Assembly (NCBI GenBank): GCA_017591395.1
Contig: WEDG01007439.1
Span: forward strand, 1 to 64,000
Length of the DNA: 64,000 nucleotides
Source: Schistocephalus solidus
Taxonomy: Eukaryota; Platyhelminthes; Cestoda; Diphyllobothriidea; Diphyllobothriidae
Direction: 5' to 3'
In this document: piece by piece, positions 11,225 through 22,179 of the stretch
How positions within the stretch are numbered: position 1 is the first letter of the stretch
Layout of the letters: each line of letters opens with the position of its first letter
The notes under the pieces: generated by a model
What the model saw: the letters and a program-made list of their open reading frames with translations, nothing else
Databases searched by the model: none
Told to the model about the DNA's origin: nothing
Program-made: the position numbers and the translations under genes

Positions 11225-13841
11225 GTAAGTGTGAAGGTACCTTGTCTACTTAAAAGAGATCACGCTTTTTAGGATTCGGATTGATGAGATTGTAGCTACC
11301 TGTTAGTTTCAACACGCACTTAGCGACCATTAAATATTGAAAAAGATCACACAGGAGCCTCGAAGCCAACCTGTAGTTGTCTAAAATGGATTGAGTTTTT
11401 TACAACAGCTTTCAGTCTACTTTTCTGCCAATGAGGAATAACTCAGTTCTTTTGGCCGTATGCGTGTTATCTCTTAGCGCAAGCCATCCTAAATCCTCTC
11501 TTCGTACAGCATTTAGCATTTTTGTGTATTGTTGTCCACAACAGTTGCTAAAAACGTCACCAGCACTGTGCATCTGCAGAATGCGTGACACACAACCACT
11601 GTAGGCAAGTGCGAACCGGCACCTCGGATGTTATGTACATGTAGAGGTCGCGTAAACCTGGATGGTAGACTCGAATGTAGGAGGACTCTGAAAAAGTGCG
11701 GTCGCAGTGCGTTTTGTTTTAGCGGCACTCAAGATAAAAGCAGCCAATTTTTGTCTGAACTCTAAGCGCGTGGGAGATGCGTATCATATAGACCCATATG
11801 AAAAAACTATATCGAAATGAGTAGAAAGCAAGATAAGAAAAATTGGCAAATCGCGATTTAGAGAATTGCGACTAGAAACTATCCGGCATGTCTTGCCCTG
11901 TCTAATTTTCTTGGAGGCTTGTTAATACAGACTCTAGGAGATGGCAGCCTCGCATTCACCTCTATCCACGGCGGCTAAAGTGACATGTGCACAAACACCT
12001 CAAAATTACCGGCTAGTTCGTATAATAATGGAGGAGTGGCTGCGGCCATCTTCAACCGAAAGCAGTATGTTTGGTATACATGGTTGGTTGTATGGCCTGA
12101 ATTAATGTATCTTCATAATTAATTACGCACTTATGTTCATTTTTTAAGATGTCGGAAAAATCACTTATATGGTTCAAAAAAAGAAAAACTACCTGCGTTA
12201 TAACCAAATAATGATCTCGCATTTACAGTACGACTCTGGAGATATGAATCAGGCCCTGAAAATTTGTTTGCGTCAAACTACAGCCAGAGCTCTGCTGAGT
12301 ATTAACATAGCAACGAGTAATACTTGACGCAGATCTTAATGGCCTGAGATTGGTTAATGACCACCCAAGGATGATCACTTTGCCAAACAACCCGATTCCA
12401 GTTCTCCTTGCCATTGTAGGTATTCCATCTGCCTTATTATTTTGCAATACCCTGCACTATGACGAACGTCGAAAGTTTTTGATTGCGAGATAAAAGGTAA
12501 ATGATTGCAATGTTAACTTAATAGAATCAGCATTTCTAGAAGGAAAATTTACCGCCATTTAAAAAGTACCTCATTTTCAAAAACTGGCCTGCGAACGTTC
12601 AAAATGATTGAGTGCAAAGATTAAACCAGACAGATTAGACCAATGTCAGATAAACAGTAACAAAGAATTTCATGTGTCTTTTAAGGTTCTGTGGCAATCA
12701 AATAAGGCTTCATTGGGAGCTAAAGGAAATCTGAATTCATCCTGCTAGCGAAGAGAGTTTAGCCCTTCGCTCGTTATAGACGTCCCTGTTCCAATCAAGT
12801 CTTTTAGGAAAGGTGCTTCCATTCGTGTGAGTTTCTGAATTTCGGTTAATCTAGTAGCCAGTCATTTTCACCGCTACCTTAAAAATTCGAGAGAAATAGC
12901 AGGCAAGGAGAAAGTAGATGAGGATAACCCCTTCACGCTTACCCGCTGTTGGCATTCAGCCATACTTTAACTCAAAACCAATACCAGGGATAAATACTCA
13001 GGTCAAATTTTGCATGGGACTTAAAGCACTAACGATTGACACATGAGTTCGTACTATGTAGGCTGTGAACAAAATATTATCCGTCAGTTGCGGAAGAAGT
13101 TCACGAAGGTGGCCTGGCTTTGGTCGCAAAAGACAAAACAGACAGGCGGATAAGGTTGAAAAAGCCATTTCAACCCCCCTCCCCTAGTTTTTCTCCAGTG
13201 ATCCTCTCTTGCCGCTTGTTTGTAACTTGTTAATAGCCCGGCAAATCTCCAAACAGGACCTCCAGACTCAAATGGTAGGTCGTATCTCAGTTCAGATCGG
13301 CAAATGCCTCTTTCCAGCTACTTTTTGTGAACAATAAAAACTACCTGAAGTTTAATGCGGCTGCCTACCTACATAAGGTGCACGTTCTTCGAACTGAGAA
13401 CTGCTTCGAAAGACCGGTAGAACCTTACCGTACTTCGGAATAGTCTAAGAAAGAGAGCTTCTTGTCTGCATATGCATCCTTCTAGTAGTTTAACAAAATA
13501 GCCAAAACTGGGCCAGCCATGCAGCAAACTGGTGACAGAGTAGAAGTCAATAGGTGGGGGAGGGCAAGAGAATCGATACCAGAGTTCTTTTTCCTCCCTT
13601 TGTCTGACTAAGGCTCAGTAAATTGGGACTTTTTGTAATTGCATCTGTTAGGTGAATGTATCTCTACTTCAGAGAGTTCATTTAGTCTTCCGTTTTCTAC
13701 GAATAGGCTTCAGAATCATACTGTTGCTGTGTAAAAGATCCAGTGTGTTAACACTCTCGAAAAGCCTTCTTCAACTGATTAGAAATGACTTTGCTGCTGT
13801 TAGGTTAGTTTTAAGGTGATAATATCTCGATCCATAATTTG

Positions 13842-13985
13842 TTGTTTAGGAGTCATTGCATTCATACCCAACCTTAGGTGGTGTAACATCCGAGGCTCGA
13901 ACATTTGACCTGTTATCAGAAGTTCAACGTTCTAATGATTTAGAGGTTACAGGTGGAACCATACTCACAGCACAGGCATTAGCTT
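13842..13985 (-). mobile_element. tRNA-derived SINE-related block, - strand
   Basis: The reverse complement of about 13866-13930 reads like the other SINE heads: an ATTAGAACGTTGAACTTCTG core, then TGTTCGAGCCTCGG as a B-box-like element. It abuts the left arm of the inverted repeat at 13950, so the SINE may have contributed to that structure. Confidence 0.5.
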
Positions 13986-14580
13986 AAATCCCAGACACCT
14001 GTTTCACCGGTATTCTGTCGCTGTTTATCACAGCTGTGAGGGGTCTGGCTCATCATTGGGTCCCCCCAGAATTTCCTGCGTGCTCTTTGGTAGACGCTCC
14101 AGTTTACAAATTTCTGCTTTTTTAATTGCCTCAAAACTTTTCATATCAACTTTCAGTCTACGCCTATAAGCCTTCAAATAGGCTACTTTACTCCAAATTA
14201 GTGATTAAGTTCTGAGGAAATTAACAAGCAGCAATTTTTCCACTAGAGTATCTACCAAAAAGCACGCAGGTAATGCTGGAGGATGCATCGATGAGCCAGA
14301 CCCCTCGCAGCTGTTTTAGACAGCAACAGAATACCAGCGAAACACGTGTCTGGGCTTTCAGCTAGTACCTGTGCTGTGGGTATGGTTCCACCTGCCATCC
14401 CTAACTATATTACTGGCTGCCTGTTGGCAGTTTAATGAAGAGAACGTGGTTACCTCGCTGTGACTGAGAGAAGTTGGCCCAAATATTCATATCAACTTTC
14501 AGTCTACGCCTATGAGCCTTCAAACAGACTGATTTGCTCCAAGATAGCAATTAATTTCTGAGTAAATTAAAAAAGCAACA
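13950..14580. repeat. Nested inverted repeat and direct repeat
   Basis: The left arm (13950-14095) and right arm (14252-14398) are inverted copies. Both carry the sequence starting ggtggaaccata, the gaggggtctggctcatc block and a cctgcgtgct block, separated by a spacer of about 155 bases. A block starting atatcaactttcagtctacg occurs directly repeated at about 14142-14235 and 14488-14580, once in the spacer and once outside the right arm. The two patterns interlock. No coding capacity is visible. It may be two head-to-head copies of a short non-autonomous element. Confidence 0.8.
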
Positions 14581-16397
14581 AGCCTTCACCATTGCCGGCC
14601 GTCGTCTTGCCGTCTTAGATCGGGAATATTGACAGTTGTTGATGAACGCTCACTGATCGCTAACGGAACTCACTCGTTCTTCTCCGCGTTGGGGCTCACA
14701 CTCGAGCCCCGCTAGCAGCCGCACGGCGGCTAACAGTAGTAAAGATCGATTAAAAGTGTCGGCACTGTTAATCAATCATTGTATTGTCCAGTCCAGTTAG
14801 TCCAGTCTTTCCATAAATAATATTTTACGCTTATAGTCATCAAAGGGAGGTAAATCCGTAGGCTGGACAAAATTAGTGAATAATTTGAACGTGATTATTC
14901 GGGTAATTATTAGTTGTGTATTACTAACGGTAAATTTGATGAGGACGTGTTGCGCAGTCGGATGACCATCTAGGATCCTCGTTATAGAGATCTCAATCGT
15001 TCTTATGATGTCACTGAGGAAAAACAGTTATTGAGTGTCTTGGCAATGATGTTGTCATTTTATCGCCCTTGATAGCGGATGTCCGGGTTAGAGAACACCT
15101 ATAATTGCGATGGCAGTCGTATCTTTTGGCTGGAACCCTTTCCATACCGTCAAGGATGACGAGGAATGGGAAAGGTAGAAAGACTTCCAGAAGGAGAAAC
15201 GCTATGTCTACCAACTGTCCCCCCCCCTATGACGAGTCTTAGAGCAGCGACAATGTTTATAATAAACGACTATTATTAGTTGTCTTTATGGCCATGAGAG
15301 CCAGTAGGATGTCCCAAAATTATGAATTTAATCAGGGCTTACTATTAAACTGAGAGAGAGCTAAGATTGCATTGTCATCACTTGCGTTAGATACAGTAGT
15401 GTTCACTCACAGAATTCCCTTTAACCATGAGGCAGTTTTAGTTCATCCTATGGCGCTCTAGCACAACCAGAGCGTCCGTTTTGGAAAAGGCAGTGTTGTC
15501 CCAAGCCTTGAATATGTCGACGATATCACCTCGCTCAGAAATTTTGGTGGGAACGAAAATTTACCTGTAAGTAAATATTCCATACATTCTACACAAATGG
15601 CATCATATTGAACCATGCGCAGAACAAAGTGCTGCCTTAAGGCTCCACGCCGCAAACCATGTTCTTGCACCCTCTTGATGGCGAACAGCTTGTGACGGTA
15701 CAATACCTGCTCCTTCTTGTATCTTCTCTAATGTCGATTTTCCATTGTCAAGAGAAGTTAAAATGCCACTTACCAGAAGCCTATAAACGTTTACTTGATC
15801 TGCGGTTTTACCGCGAGGCTACTATTAAAGTCATCTTGCCCTATGGCTAAGAAACGTGGTCTATACGCCCTGCTGACCCGAGAAGGGTAGCCGTACTCAA
15901 CAGATGGTGCCTCCGGAGGATCCTACGACTTCCGATTACGTACCATGTCTCCAATGAGGAACTCCATGGCACAGCGGGACGGACACCTAATGCTGACAAT
16001 GAAATGAAATCTAACCGTCTCAACTGACTCGGTCACACCATCCGCTAGCCCGTAGGGAATCTCAACTCTGACATCATCGCTACAAACCTCTGTCAGTTTT
16101 AAAATCGGTCTTTCGGTGACCAATTAAAAGAAGACAGATGTGGTTAGGTGTTAGTTTCTTTTCAATGACCTGAGGAAACGCACATTCCAATAATTGGATA
16201 CAACCCATGTGTACGTTTCTGAAGCGCCCCTGCTGAATCAGCGAATTTTTTCCACCAAACGTAGACTATTTACATTGGATTATTCAAGTTCCGTATGGAA
16301 AGTTTTCATTTCGCACTTGTTTTGTACCGTGATATAAGTAGGTTAAGGTGCAACAGTAAAATTGAGATCAGCCAATAAACAGTGATCAGGAGACAGG

Positions 16398-16399
<2 letters not shown>

Positions 16400-16437
<38 letters not shown>
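16400..16437. repeat. (GA)n microsatellite
   Basis: About 19 uninterrupted GA units lie in intron 1, about 390 bases upstream of exon 2. The - strand open frame through it encodes a Ser-Leu run and is an artefact of the repeat. Confidence 0.95.
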
Positions 16438-16442
<5 letters not shown>

Positions 16443-16825
16443 GGCCGTGGGTCTTCAGGCATAGTAGAACCAGTAGTAGTATAGTTTGGTTCTGTTAGGA
16501 GCAAGAAAGGCAGGTGAAATTCCCAGCGAATAATAATACTTCGCCACCGTAACAAAATATGGCAGGGTGTGGGTACGAATATGTAGGGCTTAACTTGGGC
16601 CAGTGCAACTTAAGTGTTTGAACTAACGTCTGCTGCGCACACAGGATTTGTGAGGCTAGTCGTGTGACCATCGTATCAGATTATATCTTGGAAGATTTCT
16701 ATATTAATACTAATATGGAAAATTTAGCTTTTTAGGTCAAAATACCAGTTTACGTTTGTAAATCTTCTTTTAATAGATCCTTCTGCTCTAAATAGCAAAC
16801 GTATTCTTTATTTTACCTTCTGTAG

Positions 16826-17572
16826 ATGCATATGTCACAGAAAATGCTGCTTAACACTTACGAAAAAAGTAATGATCACATGGATGATCATCCGGCCCAG
16901 GAGATGACCCCAACAGAAATAGTACCGAGGCCCTTTTCTTCCGCTGACGTCCACCAGCCCTGCTCTTCCACCGGAGTGCGTGTCTCTGCTACAGGTGCCG
17001 TGAATTTGAACCATGCGCCTGGGTTTCTCGTAAAGCAGACTGTTGTAGAAACCGCTCACAGGATGATGGCTGCTGACATTATGGAACACAACATGAATAT
17101 GGAAAATAATCAGTTCTCTAATATAGAGACACTGAATACCCCATACCATAGCCTTAATTCGCAAAATCAACAGCAGCAGCAGCAACAGCAACAGCCACAA
17201 CAACAGCAACGCCAGCAGACATCACAAGCACCGGGTCTGTCTGCATGTCTAAATACGTACCGAACGGAATCCGTTCCTCTTCTCCGTTCTAACTCCGGTA
17301 GCTCGATGGAGCACTTGCTAATGCAACTACAACCAACGCAACACCTGGCACAGCAGCAACATCCTCAGGCGGAGGACTCCGGGCAAACCAAAGACCACAG
17401 CCAAGAAATCACCAATGAGTGCGTATCTCGACTGCGTTTGAAGCGGTACTCCCTGGACGAAACGCTGGTGAGCTCCCAAATACTACATCAAGAACAGCAT
17501 CAGCGTAGGAGTAGTCGGCATGCTCAGACACTCTACGCCGTTTCGTCGCCTTCAGTTACGAGCTCCACAAGA
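16826..17572 (+). CDS. NFAT: NFAT-like exon 2, glutamine-rich
   Basis: This exon has 249 codons in phase 0 at both ends. The acceptor is ctgtag|ATG and the donor is ACAAGA|gtaatt. The protein is hydrophilic and low in complexity: His/Met-rich at the start (MHMSQKMLLNTYEKSNDHM), then a Gln tract near residues 113-130 made largely of CAG/CAA (QQQQQQQQQPQQQQ). A segment around VSRLRLKRYSLDE carries basic residues next to a serine and could be a phosphorylation or nuclear-localisation site, which is an inference. Gln-rich regions are usual in NFAT5 activation domains. The reading frame continues past the donor to a stop at 17672-17674, so an unspliced short form is formally possible. Confidence 0.8.
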
Positions 17573-18396
17573 GTAATTCCCCCTCCCTCCTTGCTTATCT
17601 TCGTCAGGTTGATAATCAGAGAGTGTAGTTTGCAGACAGTCAGCCTTTCGTGCACCCAATGTGACTTAGTGTAGGGGAGGGCGGGGGTTTGCAGGCAAAC
17701 GTCTTCCTTGCATTATTTTCCGTTTGCCAATGTACTCCAAAGCCCTAGCACGAAGGATGCATTAGTCCAATAATGGTCTCGGTTTTCCAGCTTTTATGGT
17801 GCGTGGTATTTTCTCGGATTTCTTAGCCAAAAAGAATATTCCCGGCAGCACGTTTCATGCGTGCTTTTGTTCCAAGGTAGTCGTGGCAGATAACTAGTTA
17901 CCGTTGAGTCTGCAGTAGTGAAGCGCTTGACAGCTGATTACTGCCCAGCAAATATTATGTCCGTGGGCCCAGAGCACATATTCTGTGGCATTTAAAAACA
18001 GCCATAGACATCCAGCCACCGCGAGTGGATACCGTGCGAGTCATGGCGATTAGAAGCGATAGCACCCAACCATTTGATTAAACCGAACAATAATTTGGAA
18101 TCACAGTCGACGGACATTCAAGTCGTAACTCAGCAGTTACAGTGGCTGACACCGGCTACCCTCGTAACAGCAGATGCGATCGAGCTGGCACGGGTATGGA
18201 CGGCTACCAGGCGAACGGTGGCCTCCTAAATTTCAGGGTTATAGTTTTGCCGAGCTCGTTGTCTTATATCTATACATATGATAGTGTGCGGCTCATCGAT
18301 CTGTACAAGGAACATGCATGTTCCATTGTACCCTGGAGCACAGACTAGAGTCCCTGCAGGCGGTCACATAGCGACGTGTAGCGTATGTTGTTTAAG

Positions 18397-18418
18397 TATA
18401 TATATATATATATATAAT
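18397..18418. repeat. (AT)n microsatellite
   Basis: A short TA tract lies directly beside the terminal part of Penelope-like copy 1. Penelope-like elements are often found next to such simple repeats. Confidence 0.85.
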
Positions 18419-18439
18419 AAAATTGAGTTCTTTGGGAAC

Positions 18440-19440
18440 GAAATAACTTTATTATGTTAATTTTCGAATCTGGTGCCCCAGTTCGTCGTCAGACAAATTG
18501 GAGATGTACAGAAAACAGTTAACTTTAATAATGCCTAACACAAGATTCTATGGTTGGCTAAAGTTTGAGCCAATAGACATCCAGAGTTTGAAGTTATCTG
18601 ATCGATAGTGGCTGTTTTCGCCTCCACTTGAACTAGATAAATTTGTAATTGGCATCTAAATCGATATGCCTGTTAATGCATGCCTCGTCTGAGTGCATTG
18701 CCTCCAGGAATTCGCGGCCTCTTCTTGGTGGGCAGGCGCCAACGATGTGGGTATCCTCCCATCCAAATAGGTGTCCTGTGTCCAGTGTGTTCATGGCTAC
18801 CTGCGATAAAGGGTCTCGTCTCCTCACCGCTAACTGATGTTCATGTAAAAGGGTGGATATAGGTTAACCGGTTTAGCCACAATAAACTGCATCACAACTG
18901 GTACACGGTATCTTGTAGACGACTTCTTTTCTATTGAAATAGCCAACCCTGTCCTTAGGGTGTACAAGCTGGGTGCGCAAAGTTGTTGTTGGTTTGTGCG
19001 CTTTTTGTATATTGTGTTTCTTGAGCTGTCCTTCAACGAGCTCAGATACATTTTTTACATACGGGAGGGTTCGCCAGTTTTTTTTTGACGCCTGGGAGGT
19101 CGTAGCTCTGGAAATACATTTTTCGTTTAACTGTTGTCGTCGCATGCATCGACGGACAAAGTCAGGAGGATATCCATTTTGGGAAAATAATTTAAAAAGG
19201 TATTTTATTTATGTTTGATATGTTTCTTCATCTAAACAGTGAGTTTTTGCTCGACGTAGCAAGCTGTTAACAGAGCTGCATTTGTGAGACACGGGGTGGT
19301 TACTCCCAAAATGTAAAATAACCTCGGAGTAGGTATCTTTACGATAGACTGAGGTACGTAGTGTCCCGTCTTTCTTCCTATGTACGAGGATGTCTAAAAA
19401 AGGGAGTCGTTCATCACCCTCGAAATAGAAGCTGATGAAC
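18440..19440 (-). mobile_element. Penelope-like element copy 1, 3' part with GIY-YIG region
   Basis: Read on the - strand, 19440-19209 encodes the end of the RT and linker (LPFLDILVHRKKDGTLRTSV, then SSVNSLLRRAKTHC). Positions 19145-18873 encode the lead-in to the endonuclease with a Cys pair (VVYKIPCTSCDAVYCG). Positions 18827-18633 encode the tail (EAMHSDEACINRHIDLDANY). Penelope-like elements pair an RT with a GIY-YIG endonuclease and this order matches. Frames are broken at about 19210 and 18870. It is followed by a terminal hairpin at 18463-18500. The N-terminal half of the RT is absent. An (AT)n tract ends the piece on its 5' side. Confidence 0.8.
18460..18510 (-). other. Penelope terminal hairpin, hammerhead-like candidate
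   Basis: The - strand reads GTCTGACGACGAACTGGGGC followed by ACCAGATTCGAAAATT. CTGG and CCAG pair around a GGCA loop, and CGAA pairs with TTCG. CUGACGA fits the hammerhead CUGANGA box, but the second conserved box is AAAA after the stem rather than a clean GAAA, so catalysis is doubtful. Related hairpins lie at 19580-19612 and 22968-23010. Confidence 0.45.
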
Positions 19441-19450
19441 GACTCCGCAG

Positions 19451-19452
<2 letters not shown>

Positions 19453-19526
<74 letters not shown>
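19453..19526. repeat. (AT)n microsatellite between two Penelope copies
   Basis: About 70 bases of nearly pure AT lie between copy 1 and the terminal hairpin of copy 2. Open frames through it encode Ile-Tyr runs and are artefacts. Confidence 0.95.
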
Positions 19527-19529
19527 CAC

Positions 19530-20960
19530 ACAAAAATATCTTTACGAAACGATAAGAAAATGTATTGGGTAAATTTTCCACGCTGGTTCCCCAGGTCACC
19601 GTCTGACGTGATAAGTGTGTGAAACAGTTAAAATTTAAAACGTGCCAAAAGATCGATATTGCCAAGTTGGTCCTGCCAATGGCTGTCACTGCGGAGCAAA
19701 ATCCCGTGTGGATTGGTTTTTGCCTGTTCATCTTTTTTTTACGATGCTGTACACAGGTCTAATTCGACATGTCGGTTAATGCATGAGTTATCTGAGTAAA
19801 TGGCTTCGGAAAATTCTCGGTCTATCTTAGCTAGACAGGAGGCAACAATGCGGGTTTTGTCCTAGGCAAATTTGTGCCCAATTTCCAAAGAAGCATGGCA
19901 ACTGGAGACAAGTGGTCTCGACCCCTTACTGCCAATTGCTATTCTTGTATGCGCGTGGAGTCTGACTTTCCAGTCTGACCACAATATACCGCATTGCAAC
20001 TGTTACGTGGAATCTTGTATACGACTTCTTTTTTAGCCGAAAAGCCAAGCCTATCCTTAGGGTGTACAAGCTGATTTCGAAGTGAAGTCGTTGGTTTGTG
20101 CGCCACTTGGATTTAATTCTTCCACAGGTGTATTTCAACGCGTTCAGACACGCTCTTGGTGTACGGAAGTGTTCGCTATCTCTTTGATTTGGGCGTTTGA
20201 ACGGAACCATCTAGTTCCTTGTCTTTTTCTTTTAACTCCTGCCGTCTCATGCATCTACGTACAAAATCTCATGGATAACCGTTTCGGGAAAATAGTTGGA
20301 ATAAATAACTTAGTTCGCTCTAGTAGAGGTCATTATGAGCACAGTGCGTTTTCGCTCGATTGAGTAGAGTGTTAACAGTACTCCGCTTGTGAGTGACAGA
20401 GTGGTTGCTCAGGTAATGCAGGATAACTTCCGCATGAGCTTCTTTGCGGTAAGCCGATGTTTGAAGTGTCCCATCAGTCTTTGGCTGTACGAGGACGTCA
20501 AGAATTGGGAGGTTACTATCAACTTCTCTTTTGAGCCTGAAGGTTGTACCTGGTAACGTTGAGTTAATAACGCTATGCAGCGTTTCAAGTTGATCCTTTT
20601 TAACGATAAAAAACGTGTCATTCACATAGCGTACCCATAATTTGGGTTTAATTAGTGGTAAGGCCGTTGCTTCTAAATTTTACACAATTACTTCAGCCAA
20701 GAAGCCGAAGATGAATGAACCCATAGGGACTCTCTTTAGCTGTTTGTATTATCGTTGTGAGAAGGAAAAGTTCATTTCCAGGCATAGATCCAATAGTTCA
20801 AACAAGCCAGATACAGAAACATCCATGTCATAAGACTGCAGCAATTCTTCTGTTTATTGCCTTGTCAAATCTATTGGAATGGATGTGAAAAGAATGAAGA
20901 CATCGAATGATACTATTATTTAATCTGCTGCAATCTGGAGTCCTCGCAATTTTTGCAGAA
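19530..20960 (-). mobile_element. Penelope-like element copy 2, RT and endonuclease parts
   Basis: On the - strand, positions about 20735-20600 read VPMGSFIFGFLAEVIV, a stop, then KLWVRYVNDTFFIVKK. This is the catalytic RT region. The usual YVDD is YVND here, replacing a catalytic Asp. Positions 20600-20320 continue with LPILDVLVQPKTDGTLQTSA and TVNTLLNRAKTHC. Positions 20210-19926 cover the GIY-YIG lead-in with frame breaks. The terminal hairpin lies at 19580-19612. Stops and the lost Asp make this copy inactive. About 19.93-20.63 kb is closely repeated in inverted orientation at 22.19-22.80 kb. Confidence 0.8.
19576..19616 (-). other. Penelope terminal hairpin of copy 2
   Basis: On the - strand the block GACCTGGGGAACCAGCGTGG forms a CTGG/CCAG stem, and the flanking CACG and CGTG are complementary. 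The position relative to the downstream block (aaaacagttaa-like on the + strand) is the same as at 18.48 kb, which shows a conserved terminal module. Confidence 0.5.
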
Positions 20961-21012
20961 CTTTTACAGAGGTTTCGATAGAGGTTTCACAATCCCTTGT
21001 ACCAGTACAATG

Positions 21013-21685
21013 GAAACGAAATGTGGTACATACACTTTTTCAAAGGGCAAGAAATATTTGCTCTAGTGAAACTCTTGATACAGAAATTGCCTGCATCAAC
21101 TCAGCCTTACTTAACTGTGGATATCCTGCACGTTTCATTCAAAAATATAACAACACCTTACGACCAAAAGTAGTGGAACATTCAGTTCCAAAAAAGCCTG
21201 TTAGCATATACTTACCCTTTAAGGGTGACATTATTTCTAATACGATCAAGCGACGATTATGCTGCATCATAGGAAGAACATACAATGCAGCTCAGCTAAT
21301 CTTTATCAATCGTACGAGAAGCCTGCCAATCAACCATCCAAAGGATGCCTTGCCGTTGCACGCCACCCCAAATTGTGTTTATGAATTCACGTGCACTTGT
21401 GGATGCAAGTACATTGGGCGAACGCAAAGGCAATTAGCAACCAGAGCCGCTGAACATTTACCTAATTGGTTTTTTAAACAAGAAAATAAAGTACCACGTT
21501 CTTCGATTACTAAACAAATACTAGACAGTGGTCACTATGTAGACCTCAAAACAGCTTTCCGAGTACTTGTTCGGGCACGAACAATATGGACATTGCGCTA
21601 CTTGGAAGCAGCGTATATACGTAGGGAGAAACCCAATCTTTGTAAGCAACTAGCCCACGTGATCAATCTACAATTGCCCTGGTGA
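21013..21685 (+). mobile_element. Penelope-like element copy 3, + strand, with intact GIY-YIG domain
   Basis: The open frame 21023-21685 (220 codons, running from an in-frame ATG) holds the linker (HTLFQRARNICSSETLDTEI), a Cys-rich entry (CVYEFTCTCGC) and the nuclease core KYIGRTQRQLATRAAEHLPN. That core matches the GIY-YIG pattern YIGxTxRxLxxRxxEH. The C-terminal helix region follows (LRYLEAAYIRREKPNLCKQL). This is the best-preserved Penelope reading frame in the window. The RT core is missing upstream. It is more diverged from copies 1, 2 and 5 than they are from each other, so it is probably a second Penelope family. Confidence 0.85.
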
Positions 21686-21739
21686 TTTTCACCCTAGATG
21701 CTTCATGGTTTTAGTTGTATAAGCTTCTCCCCCACATTT

Positions 21740-22175
21740 TCTTTCCTGAAGTTATTTACGTTGTACACTGGACCTTGCTGTTATGTATTGATTTTCTGTT
21801 AATTCAAACTGCTGTCCATTTTCATTCGTTACCTGTGTTATGCAAAGACGGGTTGCAGTTGATAAGCCGTCACGAAATTTATTGGTACCAATAAATCCTG
21901 CTGTATACGCCTGCTTTAAATTCATACCCGGGAAAAAAAGCTTCACGTTTGTGGAAAATCCATTTAGAAATTTTATAATTGGGTGCACCGATCAATGAAT
22001 TTATCGGTCGAAATGGTACTTTGGCTTTGTGAGCCTTAGGTTGTCCATAAATTGTAGCTATCACCGGTTCGGTTTATCTTAGGGACTTGGCAATATCTCC
22101 TGATATTTGCTTCTTCCCTGTAAGATGATTTAATGCCCTTTCAATGGTTGAATTCTGCGTTTTTGTAGGATCCGC
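21740..22175 (-). mobile_element. Penelope-like element copy 4, RT fragment
   Basis: On the - strand, 22064-21752 encodes MIATIYGQPKAHKAKVPFRP followed by INSLIGAPNY. This is the Penelope RT block with YGxPKxHK and the RPIxS motif. A second frame takes over near 21990. A near-copy of 21.82-21.96 kb recurs at 26608-26735. Only the RT N-terminal half is present. Confidence 0.8.
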
Positions 22176-22179
22176 GTTA

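Larger units (their letters stand above)
11225..16825 (+). other. Intron 1 (5.6 kb) with repeats
   Basis: The intron begins with gtaagtg and ends with a pyrimidine-rich acceptor (ttttaccttctgtag). It holds a SINE-related block and a nested inverted/direct repeat at 13.85-14.58 kb and a (GA)n tract at 16400-16437. The remaining open frames (11513-11728, 12223-12447, 15011-15214, 15458-15850, 15923-16123) show no domain or splice support. Confidence 0.65.

Noticed and set aside
15458..15850. Overlapping open frames as a gene
   Set aside because: They overlap on opposite strands, show no domain or splice support, and lie in intron 1.
17573..17674. Read-through of exon 2 into a short C-terminus
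   Set aside because: The donor at 17573 gives phase agreement with exon 3. The extra residues are not conserved in style and end in a stop.
19209..19731. Open frames with Ile-Tyr runs
   Set aside because: They cross the (AT)n tract. The useful part is the Penelope frame next to it, which is annotated.
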